Assembly: GCF_000471905.2 (NCBI RefSeq) | Contig: NW_006499897.1 | Coordinates: 3,592,203-3,656,202 of the forward strand | Length of the DNA stretch: 64,000 bases | Source: Amborella trichopoda | Lineage: Eukaryota; Streptophyta; Magnoliopsida; Amborellales; Amborellaceae | Direction: 5' to 3' | Shown: positions 40,010-51,117 of the stretch, piece after piece | Layout of the letters: each line of letters opens with the position of its first letter | Numbering within the stretch: the first letter of the stretch is position 1 | Notes under the pieces: model-generated | Databases searched by the model: none | What the model saw: only the letters and a program-made list of their open reading frames with translations | Told to the model about the DNA's origin: nothing | Translations under genes and position numbers: made by a program

Positions 40010-40151
40010 CTCTTCTTTTCTTTTCTTTTTCTGTTTTTTTGTTTTGGTTTGAGTTGCTAGGGAGAGGCCCCTACCCTTTATAAGAATTGAACCTTGGATG
40101 TAGCATTGCAAATCGTCAAAGCCGTGGTAACCAATTAAGCCCGGGCTCTTT
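40010..40151 (-). mobile_element. tRNA-derived SINE, copy 3
   Basis: The reverse strand shows GGGCTTAATTGGTTACCACG, then GGTTCAATTCTTATAAAGGG and GGCCTCTCCCTAGCAACTC, then an A-rich tail (T-rich at 40010-40050 on the + strand). This matches copies 1 and 2. Target duplication not seen. Confidence 0.7.
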
Positions 40152-40249
40152 CAAAATTGTATAGATGAATATTGAAGAATGCATTATTAGTCAGACGATA
40201 AATCATGAACAAGTAAAATTATGATGCCTAAAATTAAATATATTTTTAA

Positions 40250-40460
40250 CAAGTGTGTTATGGTGAGATTGAAACTAACAGTCCATAAGTTTACTTCATA
40301 AAATCATTTTTGTTATTTCTTAAAATTTATTTATTTATAGTCATGATCTCCATGTTAGAGATTACATGTCCTTCAAATTTGGATCTGAAAATCCATCTCA
40401 AAAACATATTTTTAAAAGTCGACTCATTTCTACATGGACTCATAAAAACCGTATCCTAAA
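40250..40460 (+). repeat. Dispersed repeat A, copy 3
   Basis: Contains TCATGATCTCCATGTTAGAG, 'attacatgtccttcaaat' and 'aaaatccatctcaaaaac'. The start 'gaaactaacagtccataag' is equivalent to the sequence just before the MULE insertion point in copy 5. Confidence 0.55.
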
Positions 40461-40675
40461 ATAAATGGGAATTTTAAAAAATTTAAAATAAAATGGATAT
40501 ATCTCTTAATTATTTTAAACGTAATAATTATATCAGTTTCGTCTAAAGCATAAAAAAGAATATGAGATATTCCAAAAAATTAAAAAACAAAATAATAGAA
40601 TACAAAAAAAAATATTTTCCTTTAGATTCTACATAGATATTTTACGCAAAAGTTTTAGGTAAAATTGGAAAAGTA

Positions 40676-41050
40676 ATAAGCTAAAGGTTTAGGATCTGAA
40701 CAATCAAAGTAAAGCACACCTTTAAATCATGTTGAAATATGTGGTTTTCAATGTTGGACATCTTTTTGATAACTTTAAATTATATTTTTATTTCTAATTA
40801 TAAATTTTAAAATTTCAAAATAGTATAGATTTAGCAGATCTTTAAAAACTTAAAAATTTTTCAAAAATTGCATTATAATATGTATTATTTTCAAAACTTG
40901 AAATCCATTTTTTTCTCTTGTCCATACATCTTGAGGTCGAGATAGTCAATTTGAGGATATTTGAGCATCAAACAATTTTTTCTAATAAAATTTTTGAGAT
41001 ATGCCCTAATTTAATTGTTTAGAGCCTCACACTTATATAAACTTTTATGA
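40676..41050. repeat. MITE family B, copy
   Basis: 'ggtttaggatctgaacaatc' at the left and 'aattgtttagagcctcacac' at the right are the diverged inverted ends. The interior has 'aaaacttgaaatccattttt' and 'catcttgaggtcgagatag' as in other copies. Confidence 0.6.
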
Positions 41051-41434
41051 TTTACTTGGGACGCTTGCATGAGATGCATCGAAAGAGACATTTGTGGACC
41101 TTATTCGAGTTTTACGGGACCCTTCCCTGGTCCATGACTAACCCTTTCCTCGAGTTTTCCTTTTCTTGATGATGAAGAAATGAAGGCAAATTCCAGGAGG
41201 GTCACGAGGATATTATTTCAAAATTGTGCAGCCTCACGACTTTGACCCTTTCATTCCCCCACCTCACACACTCATATGCTCTGCATGAATCCTCTCCCCC
41301 TCCCTGCGATACTTGTCATTTCCAATTCCATTACTGGTTTCTCTCTCTACCCCCGCCACAATAGTAAAAAGACTGGCAATGGATCGGGCCAAGCCCACTC
41401 TCCACCTCTAAAAATTAGGGCGTCGGCTATAAAC

Positions 41435-41820
41435 GGTTAGTGGTGGCATGTCAGGTCTAGCTGGATTCAAATACTATTCGAGTTCAAAATTTGAACCCAT
41501 ACCTGAATCCATTGGGTCTGGGTCTACCTATTGGGTCCCGAGTCAGGTCGGATCCATTGCCACCCTATAACTACTATGAGAGTTTTTTTTGTTTTTTTTT
41601 ACATCATATATATACCCTATGATTATGACCTTCCTTTTTTTTTTTACCAATAATATTATAAATGTTCAATATGAACACCTAGCGTGCACCTGGACACATG
41701 TTTGCCATCCGACTGGATCTAGACCCGATTAGTATTCAGGTCCAAAATTTGGATCTGTCCCAGACAGATCAAGTTTACTCGTCAAGTCACAAATCTAATC
41801 GGATCAATTGCCACCCCTGC
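41435..41820. repeat. Repeat family E, copy 1 (direct arms)
   Basis: Two direct arms of about 115 bp (about 41451-41567 and 41702-41817) share 'gaCtGGAT(c/t)', 'TATTCgagTtCAAAATTTG' and 'atTGCCACCC'. They flank a T-rich centre with 'catatatataccctatgatt'. An inverted-orientation relative is at 44612-45012. Confidence 0.55.
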
Positions 41821-42146
41821 AATGCAAACTGGGACACTATGCTTAGGTTAGGGCCAGTCCCATCTCGGCCTAACCACGTTTTTCTTGTTGTTTCTTTTAG
41901 TTTCCCTTCATTTGATTTTGGCCCGGTCCTGTGCCAGCCCTACAAGACAATGACCCGACCTGGGCCCAAGCCGGCGCAGCCCGCCCTCATACTTGGTTGG
42001 TTGGTTGGTGTTTTCCCTCTTTCGTTCTCTCTCTACGTGACAAAAATGATGGCTAACGTCCTTTTTACCGTGGCTGATGCATTTTCTCTCTCTTAAAACC
42101 AAGTCTGTGTCCCACCCTCTCTCTCTCTCCACACTTGTAACTCCTC

Positions 42147-42154
42147 TATATAAA
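42147..42154 (+). promoter_or_regulatory. TATA box
   Basis: TATATAAA sits 58 bp upstream of the ATG at 42212, after a CT-rich tract (42110-42130). The spacing suits a transcription start near 42180. It may serve the small ORF or an LTR promoter. Confidence 0.55.
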
Positions 42155-42211
42155 GGCATGTCGTTACACTTCAAATGCCATCAGAGCTACAGAGAAGAAA
42201 GCAGAGAAAGC

Positions 42212-42475
42212 ATGGCCTTCTCCCTACCTTTTAAGATCAGATGCTTTTGTGCCTCGTCTTCTTCTGCTAGGGTTTCTTCGAAGGGAGAAGAAGAGGATTG
42301 TTCTCGCAAGCCTAAATGTTCTCGCAAGCCTAAAAATCAGCGCAAATCAAGCTCAGAGAAAGCAAACAAGGAATTCAGTGACTCCAGCCCCAAGAAATCC
42401 AAGTCTAGAAAGAGAAACGAACCAGCAATTCCAGTCTCTTACTTCCCTGTGGGATCCCGCCCCTCTCTCCTCTAG
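42212..42475 (+). CDS. Small basic Ser/Lys-rich protein, unrecognised (87 aa)
   Basis: The frame starts at ATG 42212 and stops at TAG 42473-42475. The N-terminus MAFSLPFKIRCFCASSSSAR could be an organelle-type presequence (hydroxylated, basic, no acids). The middle is Lys/Ser/Arg-rich with the repeat CSRKPKCSRKPK, and it ends PVSYFPVGSRPSLL. No known domain is recognised. Context favours a gene: TATA box at 42147, short leader, compositionally biased frame, AATAAA at 42758. Against it, a primer-binding-site-like sequence at 42829 raises the possibility that the whole block is a retrotransposon LTR. I assign no function. Confidence 0.45.
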   Translation: MAFSLPFKIRCFCASSSSARVSSKGEEEDCSRKPKCSRKPKNQRKSSSEKANKEFSDSSPKKSKSRKRNEPAIPVSYFPVGSRPSLL

Positions 42476-42828
42476 ATAAAATTTAGAGAGAGAGAGCATC
42501 TAGTGTCCAGTAGATGAAGCTTAGAGAGAGAGACTAAAATTAGAGAGAGAAACTCTCATCTATGGCCCATCATATCATCTTTTCTGCCCAAAATCCTAAG
42601 TTATGTGCACCTCCGAGGTGAAACTTAGACAGAAACCCTGGACCTAAGAGAGACAAAACAGGGGCATCCATGGCCAATCCTATAATCTGAAGAAATTCTC
42701 CAAAAAGTTTGATACAATATGAAATATTTGCTCTGTAATTACCCTATATGTTAAGAAAATAAACTCCCTTTAGATTATTACCTCAACACTTACAAATATC
42801 AGAGTGATTCTATTTTTATTTAATACGG

Positions 42829-42840
42829 TGGCATCAGAGC
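42829..42840 (+). other. LTR-retrotransposon primer-binding-site-like sequence
   Basis: TGGCATCAGAGC differs by one base from TGGTATCAGAGC, the initiator-Met tRNA complement used by plant copia elements, and is followed by 'tcagg'. No gag or pol follows, and the preceding bases do not end in the usual CA. Either the stub of a lost element or coincidence. Confidence 0.35.
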
Positions 42841-42989
42841 TCAGGTTGAAGAAGCACACTGAAAACTTTTATGCAAGTTTATTTTACTCTATTGCCTTAA
42901 TTTGCTGATTAATGTATATTATTTGTGTTTTTCTTTCATCTTTTTTAATACGTGATTTTGTGTTATTCCTTTTTTGGGGATTCACAAAG

Positions 42990-43405
42990 AAGAGTGAAAT
43001 TTCAAATATATTAGTAGACAATTTGTTCTCGTGGCAATGTTAATTTCAAGGGCGTGGTTTTCACAAGGGTGCAACCTAAAACAATCAAAGGTGCATCAGT
43101 AAATTTTATTGGGAGATGTAATTTTGGTGTCAATTTTAAGAATGGCCTGAATATATTTTGATTAGTGATTACTAAATTTAGGACTTTAAAAATGACCAAC
43201 TGCATTTATAAACACACGAAAATATTGAAAATGGATGGTCTAAATAATATGTTGCAAAATGTACTATATTGGAGATTGGAATTTTTTTTATTTTTTTTAT
43301 ATTCATACATCTTGATGTCGAGATGATCAATTAGAGGGTTTTCCAACTTCAAAACAGTATTTGCCATGGATTTTTAGGTGCACTTTAGTTCTACATTTTA
43401 AGGTT
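42990..43405. repeat. MITE family B, copy (3' end displaced)
   Basis: The interior matches the 2.1-kb copy, ending 'aggtgcactttagttctaca' and 'taaggttgccac'. The expected outer end ('cttatataaactttt') is found at about 44197-44211 instead, suggesting that the hAT-like element at 43408-44186 inserted into it. Confidence 0.5.
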
Positions 43406-43407
43406 GC

Positions 43408-44186
43408 CACCGGTGTCTAAAAAATCGGACCGGCATCGAAAACCGGCCAAGAGCTGGTTCCGAGTAATCAGTAAACTGGCCTAACCGGCCAGTTCCTAGG
43501 TGGTCCAAAAAGCATTTAAAAAAAATACAAAAATTTGAAAAAATATAAAATGAATATTTAAGGCATGATTAAACAAAATACAACCAAATGAAGTTCAAAA
43601 GTAGTGGAAAAAATGGATTTTAAAAAACCAATTTGTGTTTAGAGGTATTTTTGAAAAAAATTTAAAAAATGGAAAATTTGTTTCATGCGGGCTGGACCGT
43701 ATTTCTACATATGTAATCCAAAAAGTGTAAAGCATCCATTTTAAAGATGGATGCACGTAGGTGTTCCATCTAAAAACAATGGAAAGTAACTGTCCAAATA
43801 TTCCTACTAGAAATATTATTTTCATTTGTTAAAATTTATTTATTTTTTCACATTCATGATCTCCATGTCGGAGATTATATGTCCTTAAAGATTAAGTATT
43901 AAAATCCATCTCAGAAATAGATTTATTAATCGGGTTTGGCCGCAGAGAAATCGGGTCCAAAAAAATATTCATTACAAAAATACATTCCAATATTTTTTAA
44001 AATAAATAATATTAAAAAACACATTATGAACAAATCCTTTATTTTTTGAGATTATATATATATATATATATATATATTTATTTATTTATTTATTTATATT
44101 TCAAACCACCAAAACTAGATCGGCAAGTGCCCGGTTCTGGTCTGACCAGCCGGTTCCCAGTTGGACTTCCCGAGTTTGCAAACACT
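43408..44186. mobile_element. Possible non-autonomous hAT-like element
   Basis: The left end 'cggtgtctaaaaaatcggac' and the reverse complement of the right end, 'gagtgtttgcaaactcggga', form a weak inverted pair. Subterminal sequence is rich in 'accgg' and 'ccggt'. It contains a copy of repeat A and an (AT)n(TTTA)n tract near 44045-44098. The flanking 8-mers match only partly, so target duplication is doubtful. Confidence 0.35.
43681..43960 (+). repeat. Dispersed repeat A, copy 4
   Basis: Begins TTTCATGCGGGCTGGACCGT and continues through 'ccatctaaaaacaatggaaa', 'ttcatgatctccatgtcgga' and 'aaaatccatctcagaaatag'. It is collinear with copy 5 without the MULE, so it serves as a paralogous empty site. 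Confidence 0.65.
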
Positions 44187-44611
44187 CGCTGCTCACTTAT
44201 ATAAACTTTTTCCAATTGTCAACAACTAATGAATTGGCAATTACTAAAAATTTGATTTAAATGGTATCCATGGGAAGCCTATTAAGGAAAAGTAATTACA
44301 TGCAGGTGGAAGCCCATTAAGGAAAATTGCTTCATGCCTGTCACATATAACTACATTTGAGTTCCAGAGACATATTCGAAGGAGGTGGGCTCATAATTGT
44401 GAACACATATGGCAACCAGCATAAGCACATGGCACAATTGTATAGTAAAACTGTATAGAAATTTTATCTTGCAATTGTAGCGATTGCTATTTGTACATTG
44501 CATTCATGTGCCTTCTTTTGTATATAAATCACACCATTGATTGATTGATGAAAACCACGATCAATATCTATTCACAATGAGGCTCCAGACCCTAACCAGA
44601 TAAAAGCCAAT

Positions 44612-45012
44612 GGTTGTGACTTGACGGGTATACCCGACTTCGGGTCAGGATATAGATCAAAATTTTGGACCCGAGTACTATTGGGTCTGGGTTCGTATCC
44701 AGCCGTACCCGACCCGTACTTATAATCATAGGGTATAGAATGGCAATCATGTGTCTTTAGACGCGCGTTAGATGTTCACATTGTCACAATATTGGCAACA
44801 TTTACAGTATTATTGAAAAAAAAAAGAAACTCATAGTCGTAGGGTATATGATGGTAAAAAGAAAAAGCAAAAAAAATAATAGTAAATAAACTCACAATCA
44901 TAGGGTAGCAATAGATCTGACCAAACCCAATGGGTCTAAGTTAAGATCCAAATTTTGGACTCGAATACTATTGGGGTTCAAGCTGGGTCCAGCCGGACCC
45001 GACCCGTTGTCA
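44612..45012. repeat. Repeat family E, copy 2 (direct arms)
   Basis: Arms at about 44620-44717 and 44905-45007 share 'caaAATTTTGGACcCGAgTAC' and 'CCGACCCGT'. The centre contains a poly-A tract and 'catagggtata'. Orientation is opposite to the copy at 41.4 kb. Confidence 0.55.
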
Positions 45013-45324
45013 CCCCTACCATACTCTATAAGAAAGGGGCAAAAAAATTTTTCGTGGATGTTTGCAAGCTTGCCTTAGTTCAATAAACATAGCAGCTTTC
45101 AAAAGTTCGAAGTATGGTGGGAGCCACCTTTCTAAAGTTTGAACTCGAAGCTGTTTATTTGCTGCATTTTCTTTCCCTTCCGATTTTGCCTTGTTTATGG
45201 GAGAGAGGTGATCCACGCCGTCAATTAAGAAACAAAAGGTTATGATGGGTTGACAGAATTATATGTTTATTTTGGTCGGTCCCAGGACTGTTAACAATAC
45301 AAACTCATGGAGAAATCAGTGTCA

Positions 45325-45525
45325 AGGCACATTTTGGTATACGTGAAAATATTTGTGTGAAAATATATTTACATGAAAAAAAAACTCCCACATGTGATTA
45401 AGTGTGTGAGCTTTTTATTAGCAGCCAATTGATGTATAAAAACTCCTACACCTAATCATATGAGGGAGTTTTTCATGTCAAATATTTTTATAGAGCTATT
45501 TTTGCGCGTACCAAACATGTCCTAA
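45325..45525. repeat. Foldback MITE, about 200 bp
   Basis: The left arm 'ttggtatacgtgaaaatatt' and right arm (reverse complement 'ttggtacgcgcaaaaatagc') continue into paired 'acatgaaaaa...aactccc' segments, so the whole unit can fold into a hairpin. A related sequence with 'accaaacgta' ends is at about 52640-52790. Confidence 0.6.
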
Positions 45526-46200
45526 AATCCTTATTTTGTCATTTTTTATTATTATTTGCCAACTGTCATCGGTTCGGTCATTCATAATCTAAACTAGAGA
45601 TTTTTATTTATTCATATATTTTAAGGAAAAGTATACTGAGAGGTCATTTACCCTCTCTTTTTTTTGGATAATTCAATGGGGAAGTCAAATCGTACCTATT
45701 TTTTTCAAATAGATTAAGAATTGGCTTTTTGAAGGTATCAATAGGTGGTTTAGTGGGATTGAAAACCACAACGTAAGAAGTATGTATGGGGGTGTCACTA
45801 CCACGATCTAGCCCCTTTCCTAATTAGAAGTCAAATTAGATGGTTTGGGGTGAGTTACGAAGTCTGATAATTTTGTTTTGGGAAATTTGTATTTTCAATG
45901 ACACTCTTACAACCACTTATTTTGAAATTTAAAAGAAAATAATGACTTCGACTTCTATGTACAAAAGATAAATGACCTATTTGTAAACAATGAAAGAAAT
46001 ACCAATGTGATCTTGTTGGGGAATATATATTTTTATTTTCTTATTTTTCACCCCTTTTACTTTGGCAAATATCACTTACAAATAGTCTTATTATAATAAC
46101 TCGTGCTTCAAAGAAAAATAAAATCAACATCTTAAAACATTGATGCTACTAAACCAATTTTCTTTAACAAAGAAAACAACCACTACTTCATATGTTTGGG
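45526..46200. other. AT-rich noncoding sequence
   Basis: No gene recognised. 'cttgttggggaatatatatt' near 46012 is one candidate for the outer end of the copia LTR that follows, but this is not established. Confidence 0.3.
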
Positions 46201-46535
46201 AATATAAAGATAATATAATTAAATATACAAGAAACAAAAGATATGTCGAAGATTACCTCAACCTGACTTATTACACCTCACGCTGAGTCACCACCATCCG
46301 ATGGCACGGGATCAATAATCAACCCTCAATCTTAACTGGGGAAGCGAATTTAGGCCAAGCCCTTCAATAGAACTATGAACTCCTCTTGATTACGAGACTT
46401 TAGACTTTAAGTTCAAAGTCTCAAAACCTAGTCTAGGATATCATCTTCTTAATACTACCCAATCTTAGGTTTAAAACAAGATGAGAGAGAAAGAGAGAGA
46501 ACTCTAGTAGGTGGGGAGTGCCCCTTAGAATAGCC

Positions 46536-46540
<5 letters not shown>

Positions 46541-46594
<54 letters not shown>

Positions 46595-46647
46595 GTACGG
46601 TACGGTCGGTCGTCGTCGTACGTCGTACGTACGTACGGTAACGTAAC

Positions 46648-46681
<34 letters not shown>

Positions 46682-46810
46682 NNNNNNNNNNNNNNNNNNN
46701 NGTAGTAGAGAAGTAGAGAGAGAGTAGTAGTACGTAGTACGTACGTACGTAGACGTAGAGTAGAGTAGAGAGAGAGAGAGAGAGAGNNNNGAGAGAGAGA
46801 GAGAGAGAGC
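46541..46810. repeat. Simple-sequence block with gaps, probably mis-assembled
   Basis: (GA)n, then drifting CGTACG/GTCGTC words, then (AAGT)n up to 20 Ns, then more GTAGTAC words and (GA)n with 4 Ns. The gradual word-to-word drift is unlike ordinary microsatellites. A spurious open frame spans it. Confidence 0.7.
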
Positions 46811-46913
46811 TCCAGGGTTTGGGGCTTGCTTCCTATTGCTACCAAGGGAGAGAAATATTTAGATAGAGAGATAAGAGAAATTTTGGTGTAGAGATTTCAT
46901 GGGTAGAGGTCCT

Positions 46914-46922
46914 CTATTTATA
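46914..46922 (-). promoter_or_regulatory. LTR TATA box
   Basis: The minus strand has TATAAATAG followed by 'aggacctctacccatgaaat', consistent with the U3/R promoter of the copia LTR. Confidence 0.45.
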
Positions 46923-48559
46923 GAATAAAAATATGATTATGATTTCTTAAAGTTTTTCATGACTTGTCTCTTTTTGTGAAATTGAATGTGAACTATTGAT
47001 TTTGGGTGACTTGTGTGGAGAGGGATATGAGCTCTCAATTTCATAGATGGGCCATCAACATTTGAAAAATGTTAGAACCCTTATCCCCTTTTTTTAAACC
47101 ATTTTCGCATCGATAGCAATTAAATAAAATAATTTCAAATATAATATTGTGTATTCCAAAATAATGCACAAGCCTTCTCATACTTTCCAAAAATCTATTC
47201 AAAGCTTCTTCAAACTAATTTCTTTTCAAAACACATAGCAACGTACCCTTCATATCAAAAGTTGCTTTATCATAAAACAATGGGATTTAATAAGCTTTCA
47301 AAAGGGTGGGGCGTGCCACCCATGAGGGGATGTCATGGGCCCACCCATGAGGGGATGTCATGGGCCCCACCAACTAAACCATGGTGGGCCCATGTGTACA
47401 ATGGGCCCCATGTAATTTTAAATATTTTAAATTTCAATAAAGTATTAGGCCTTCCATGCAATATAAAAATTATTAAAATTAATTATATGATTTTTAGAAA
47501 TCCATAAAATTAAATTTGAATATTTAAATCAATCTAAAATCAATATCTCTGTATTTATAAATCCAAATTTGATACATAAAATATTTAGAGAATTATAAAA
47601 ATTCAAATAATAATTCTAAAATAATATATACCATAAAACAAACATTATTAAATTCATTAGATGAGAAAAATATCCATATGGTCTACAAATTAAATCAATA
47701 AACATTGGGGCTACTCTACCTTCAACTGTGGACTACAGACTACACTTGCTTTATCAAACCAACCTAGTGTTTCTCATGACTCACAGTTCATGCATGGGCT
47801 CATTAATGGGTCACCAAAGTCTGGCCGATGAGCCAATAGGTCGCAATCCCAATTTGTAGATCACAAATTCTCCCCTAGAGACGTTCTAATGTCACCTAGA
47901 TTTGATGCGACCACAGCTCATATGGTACATAAGGATATCTCTCGCACATGAATAAGCTTCACCTTCAAAGGTTGTTCGCTTTCTCGAAATGGCTATCATT
48001 ATGTATGCCGTGTGATGGTACAAGGATGAAGCTTTTAGCCCCCGTCTCTAAAAGCCACCATCATACACAAGGATCATACAATCCCTCGGCTCTCTCATCC
48101 AAACATACTCCGACCTCACAAATGGATGACCTATGAGAACCATTATCGGATAGTTTTCTATATCCAGATAACATAGGTTTTCCCAAACGTCTGCCCTAGT
48201 TTGTTAAGCTCAGTCTGGTATCAGCAAACATTATTTTCTTAGTATAGTCCACGAGGGACCACACTTCCATTGAGTTCATGTTCCATTATATCAAAATATT
48301 TTATTACAACACTCATAAAGCCTTTAATAACCACATTCACCTAACATCTCCTACTTGCCCTTTGAAGACTTTTACATTCTCTCTTCCTTACTTTCTGTCA
48401 TCCCCATCTCTCTCACATGCTTGACAAAAATATTAAGGGCAATCTCTTTAGTCAGAAGATCTGTAATCATCAAATTGTAGGTATATAAGTAATCTCAACC
48501 TCACCTCACTCCTTAGGTGATAGAAGTATGGTTTTATGTGCTTTGATTTCTTATGAAAA

Positions 48560-49990
48560 AGTAGCTCCTTTTAAATGCAAATTGCTGTCGTGTTGTCGCA
48601 GAAAACCCTTACTGCCTCACAACGCACAGGGTAAAAGTTGAGTTGATTAAGAAACTTCTTAATGCACATGACCTCCTTGGCCGCCAAACAACATGCCACG
48701 TATTCTGCCTCCATTATAGACATAGCTATTACATCCTGTTTTTTTAACAAGAAATTGTACCCTCTAAGCATAAACACATACCCAGATGTAGATTTCGCAT
48801 CATCTGGATCCACGAGATAGTTTGCATCTGAATATCCCCCAATAACTATTTCAGTTCCTCCTTTATAAGTAAGGGCATAGTTCATGGTTCCTTTTACATA
48901 TCTAAGGATTCTCTTAACCGCCCTCCAATGTTTATCTTTAGAATTGCTTTGGAATCGGCTAACCAAGCTCATGACAAAAGACAAGTCAGGCCTTATTCCT
49001 GTCATGACGTACATAAGAGACCTAACTGCGTTCCTATAAGGTACTCTCTCCATGACTCTTATATCAATATCTTCAGTATAACATATCTGATTACTAAGCT
49101 TTACTTTTTTGTCTATTGGGGTAGACATGTGCTTACATTTATTCATATCAAACTTTTCTAGTATCTTCTTGCAGTAGATTGCCTAAGAAAGTTTGATAGT
49201 TTTTTCTTTTTTGTTTCTTATTAACTTGATGTCCAACACATATGAATCTTTTTCAATATCCTTCTTATCGAAATATTGTGTAAGGAAAGTTTTCATCTCT
49301 ACTACTAGGGCAAGTCGAGCTACTGACAATTAGCATATCATCCACATATAAGGAAATAAAAACCACATCACTCTTACTAATCTTTTGATAGATACAGTAG
49401 TCTTCATTATTTGTAGAGAACCCTGTAAAGGCAAGGGTCTCTTGAAATTTTATGTACCACTGATGCAATACTTGTTTTACGCCATAGAGGGATTTGTTAA
49501 GCTTACACACTAAGATTCCCTTTCTTTTTTTTTTCAAATCTCTCGGGTTGACTCATGTAGATTTCTTCTTCTAAATCTCTATTTAGAAATGTTGTTTTGA
49601 CATCCATCTGATGTATCTCAAAATCAAAATAGGGCGCTATGGCTATAAAAATTTAGATAGATGGGTATTTAGCTATAGGAGAAAAGGTCTCATCATAATC
49701 TATCTATCCCTTTTGGATAAATATCTTGGTAATTAACTTAGCTTTGTATTTTTCTATTTTCCCTTCCAAGTTTAACTTTTTTTAAAAATCCACTTATAAC
49801 CTATGGCTTTACGTTTTTTAGGTAGTGGTACTAATTCTCAAAATGGTTTTGGTTAATGGAAGCAAATTCATCTTTCATGGCTTCTATCCAATATTCTTTT
49901 TCAAAACAAGACAATGTTTCATGGTAAGTTTAATGTTCAGAATCTTGATCTTCCACAACTTTATCATAGTGTTCCTTCAGGTAGACAAAG
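48560..49990 (-). pseudogene. Ty1/copia pol remnant (reverse transcriptase and RNase H)
   Basis: Minus-strand frames show VCKLNKSLYGVKQ and SLYVDDMLIV, the copia RT core with its YVDD box (49537-49265). Then come PYRNAVRSLMYVMTGIRPDL, KRILRYVKGTMNYALTY, YSDANYLVDPDDAKSTSGY and MEAEYVACCLAAKE (49146-48571), the end of RT and RNase H. Upstream RT pieces decay towards 49990. Gag, protease, integrase and the 5' LTR are missing. Confidence 0.85.
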
Positions 49991-50029
49991 TGTTCTAACT
50001 TCTAAGTCTAGAGGTGGTCTACTAATTTG

Positions 50030-50500
50030 GTTATTTCGTCTACTAATTATATGCATCATATTTTATTATATATTCATATGATATGTATAATATATTTATG
50101 TATTATACTATAATATTTTATATTTCCTCTTTGTATAATATATATATTGTATATAATATATAGTATATAAATATCATATATTACATATATTATACATAAT
50201 AAATATATATTAAAAATAATAGATTACATCAATAAAATAAATATAAATATATAATACATATAATATAATATGATATAATACTATAATATATACATTATAT
50301 AATATTATATATGTATATAGTATGTATAATATATTTATGTATTGTACTTTAATATTATATATTTTTTCTAATGTTATATGCTATAATATAATATAATATA
50401 TTATTTATATAAAATATTTTTGCATTATATATTAATTTTGCAAAATATTTTATGTATATAATTTATATGTAAATAAAATATTATAACAATAAATGAATAA
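50030..50500. repeat. Very AT-rich low-complexity tract
   Basis: Nearly all 'tata', 'ataata' and 'atatt' words over about 450 bp, where the copia element loses homology. No gene. Confidence 0.7.
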
Positions 50501-51117
50501 TTATTTCATGTGGGCTGGACCGCATTTCTATATATGCGGTCTAGAAGTGTAAAGCGTCCATCTTTAAGAAGGATGCAAGTTGGTGGTCCATCTAAAAAAC
50601 AATAGAAACTAGGGAAAATATCCTTGTACACCCTAATTTGGTGTATCATTTCTTTGTAGACCCTCACGTTTGAAGTTTATTGGGCGGCATTAACTTTTCC
50701 AAAAATCTATCTTCTAATCCCCTTATCCCTATTAACCCAAACATTTTGTTTTTTTATTAACTTTTCTACCCTAAATAAATATATAAAGGACATCTACACC
50801 CAACATCTCTCTCTGGCTTCATTTCACTGGTTTTCACTCGTTTCCCCATCATTTCTGTCTCACTAATCTCTCTCAAGCCCTCTTTCTCTCTCAATAGTTT
50901 TCACTCATTTCCAAACTCCATCTCTCTATCTCACATCACTGTCTCTCTTAAAACTCCATCTTTCTCTCTAAAACCCGAACTCTATCTCTCTCTTTCTCTA
51001 AAACTCCATCTCTCTCTCTCTCTCTCTCTCAAAACTCTATATCTCTCTAAAACGTTCCCTTGTTGATCTTCTAGCTCTTATAAAAGCGCCAAAAATCGTG
51101 AAAAAAATGCCAAAAAA

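Larger units (their letters stand above)
46220..48346 (-). mobile_element. 3' LTR of a Ty1/copia element
   Basis: On the minus strand a purine-rich tract (AAAGGGCAAGTAGGAGA) is followed at 48346 by TGTTAGGTGAATG, the expected LTR start. An LTR-like promoter (TATAAATAG at 46922-46914) and a CT-rich leader follow. The far end is not fixed; 46220 is approximate. The LTR contains a gap of 20 Ns (46682-46701), 4 Ns (46787-46790) and suspect simple sequence. Confidence 0.55.

Noticed and set aside
41698..42096. 132-codon plus-strand frame before the TATA box
   Set aside because: Begins inside repeat family E and ends in CT-rich sequence; no domain or consistent composition.
46525..46845. 106-codon minus-strand frame
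   Set aside because: Spans N gaps and simple repeats; contains undetermined residues.
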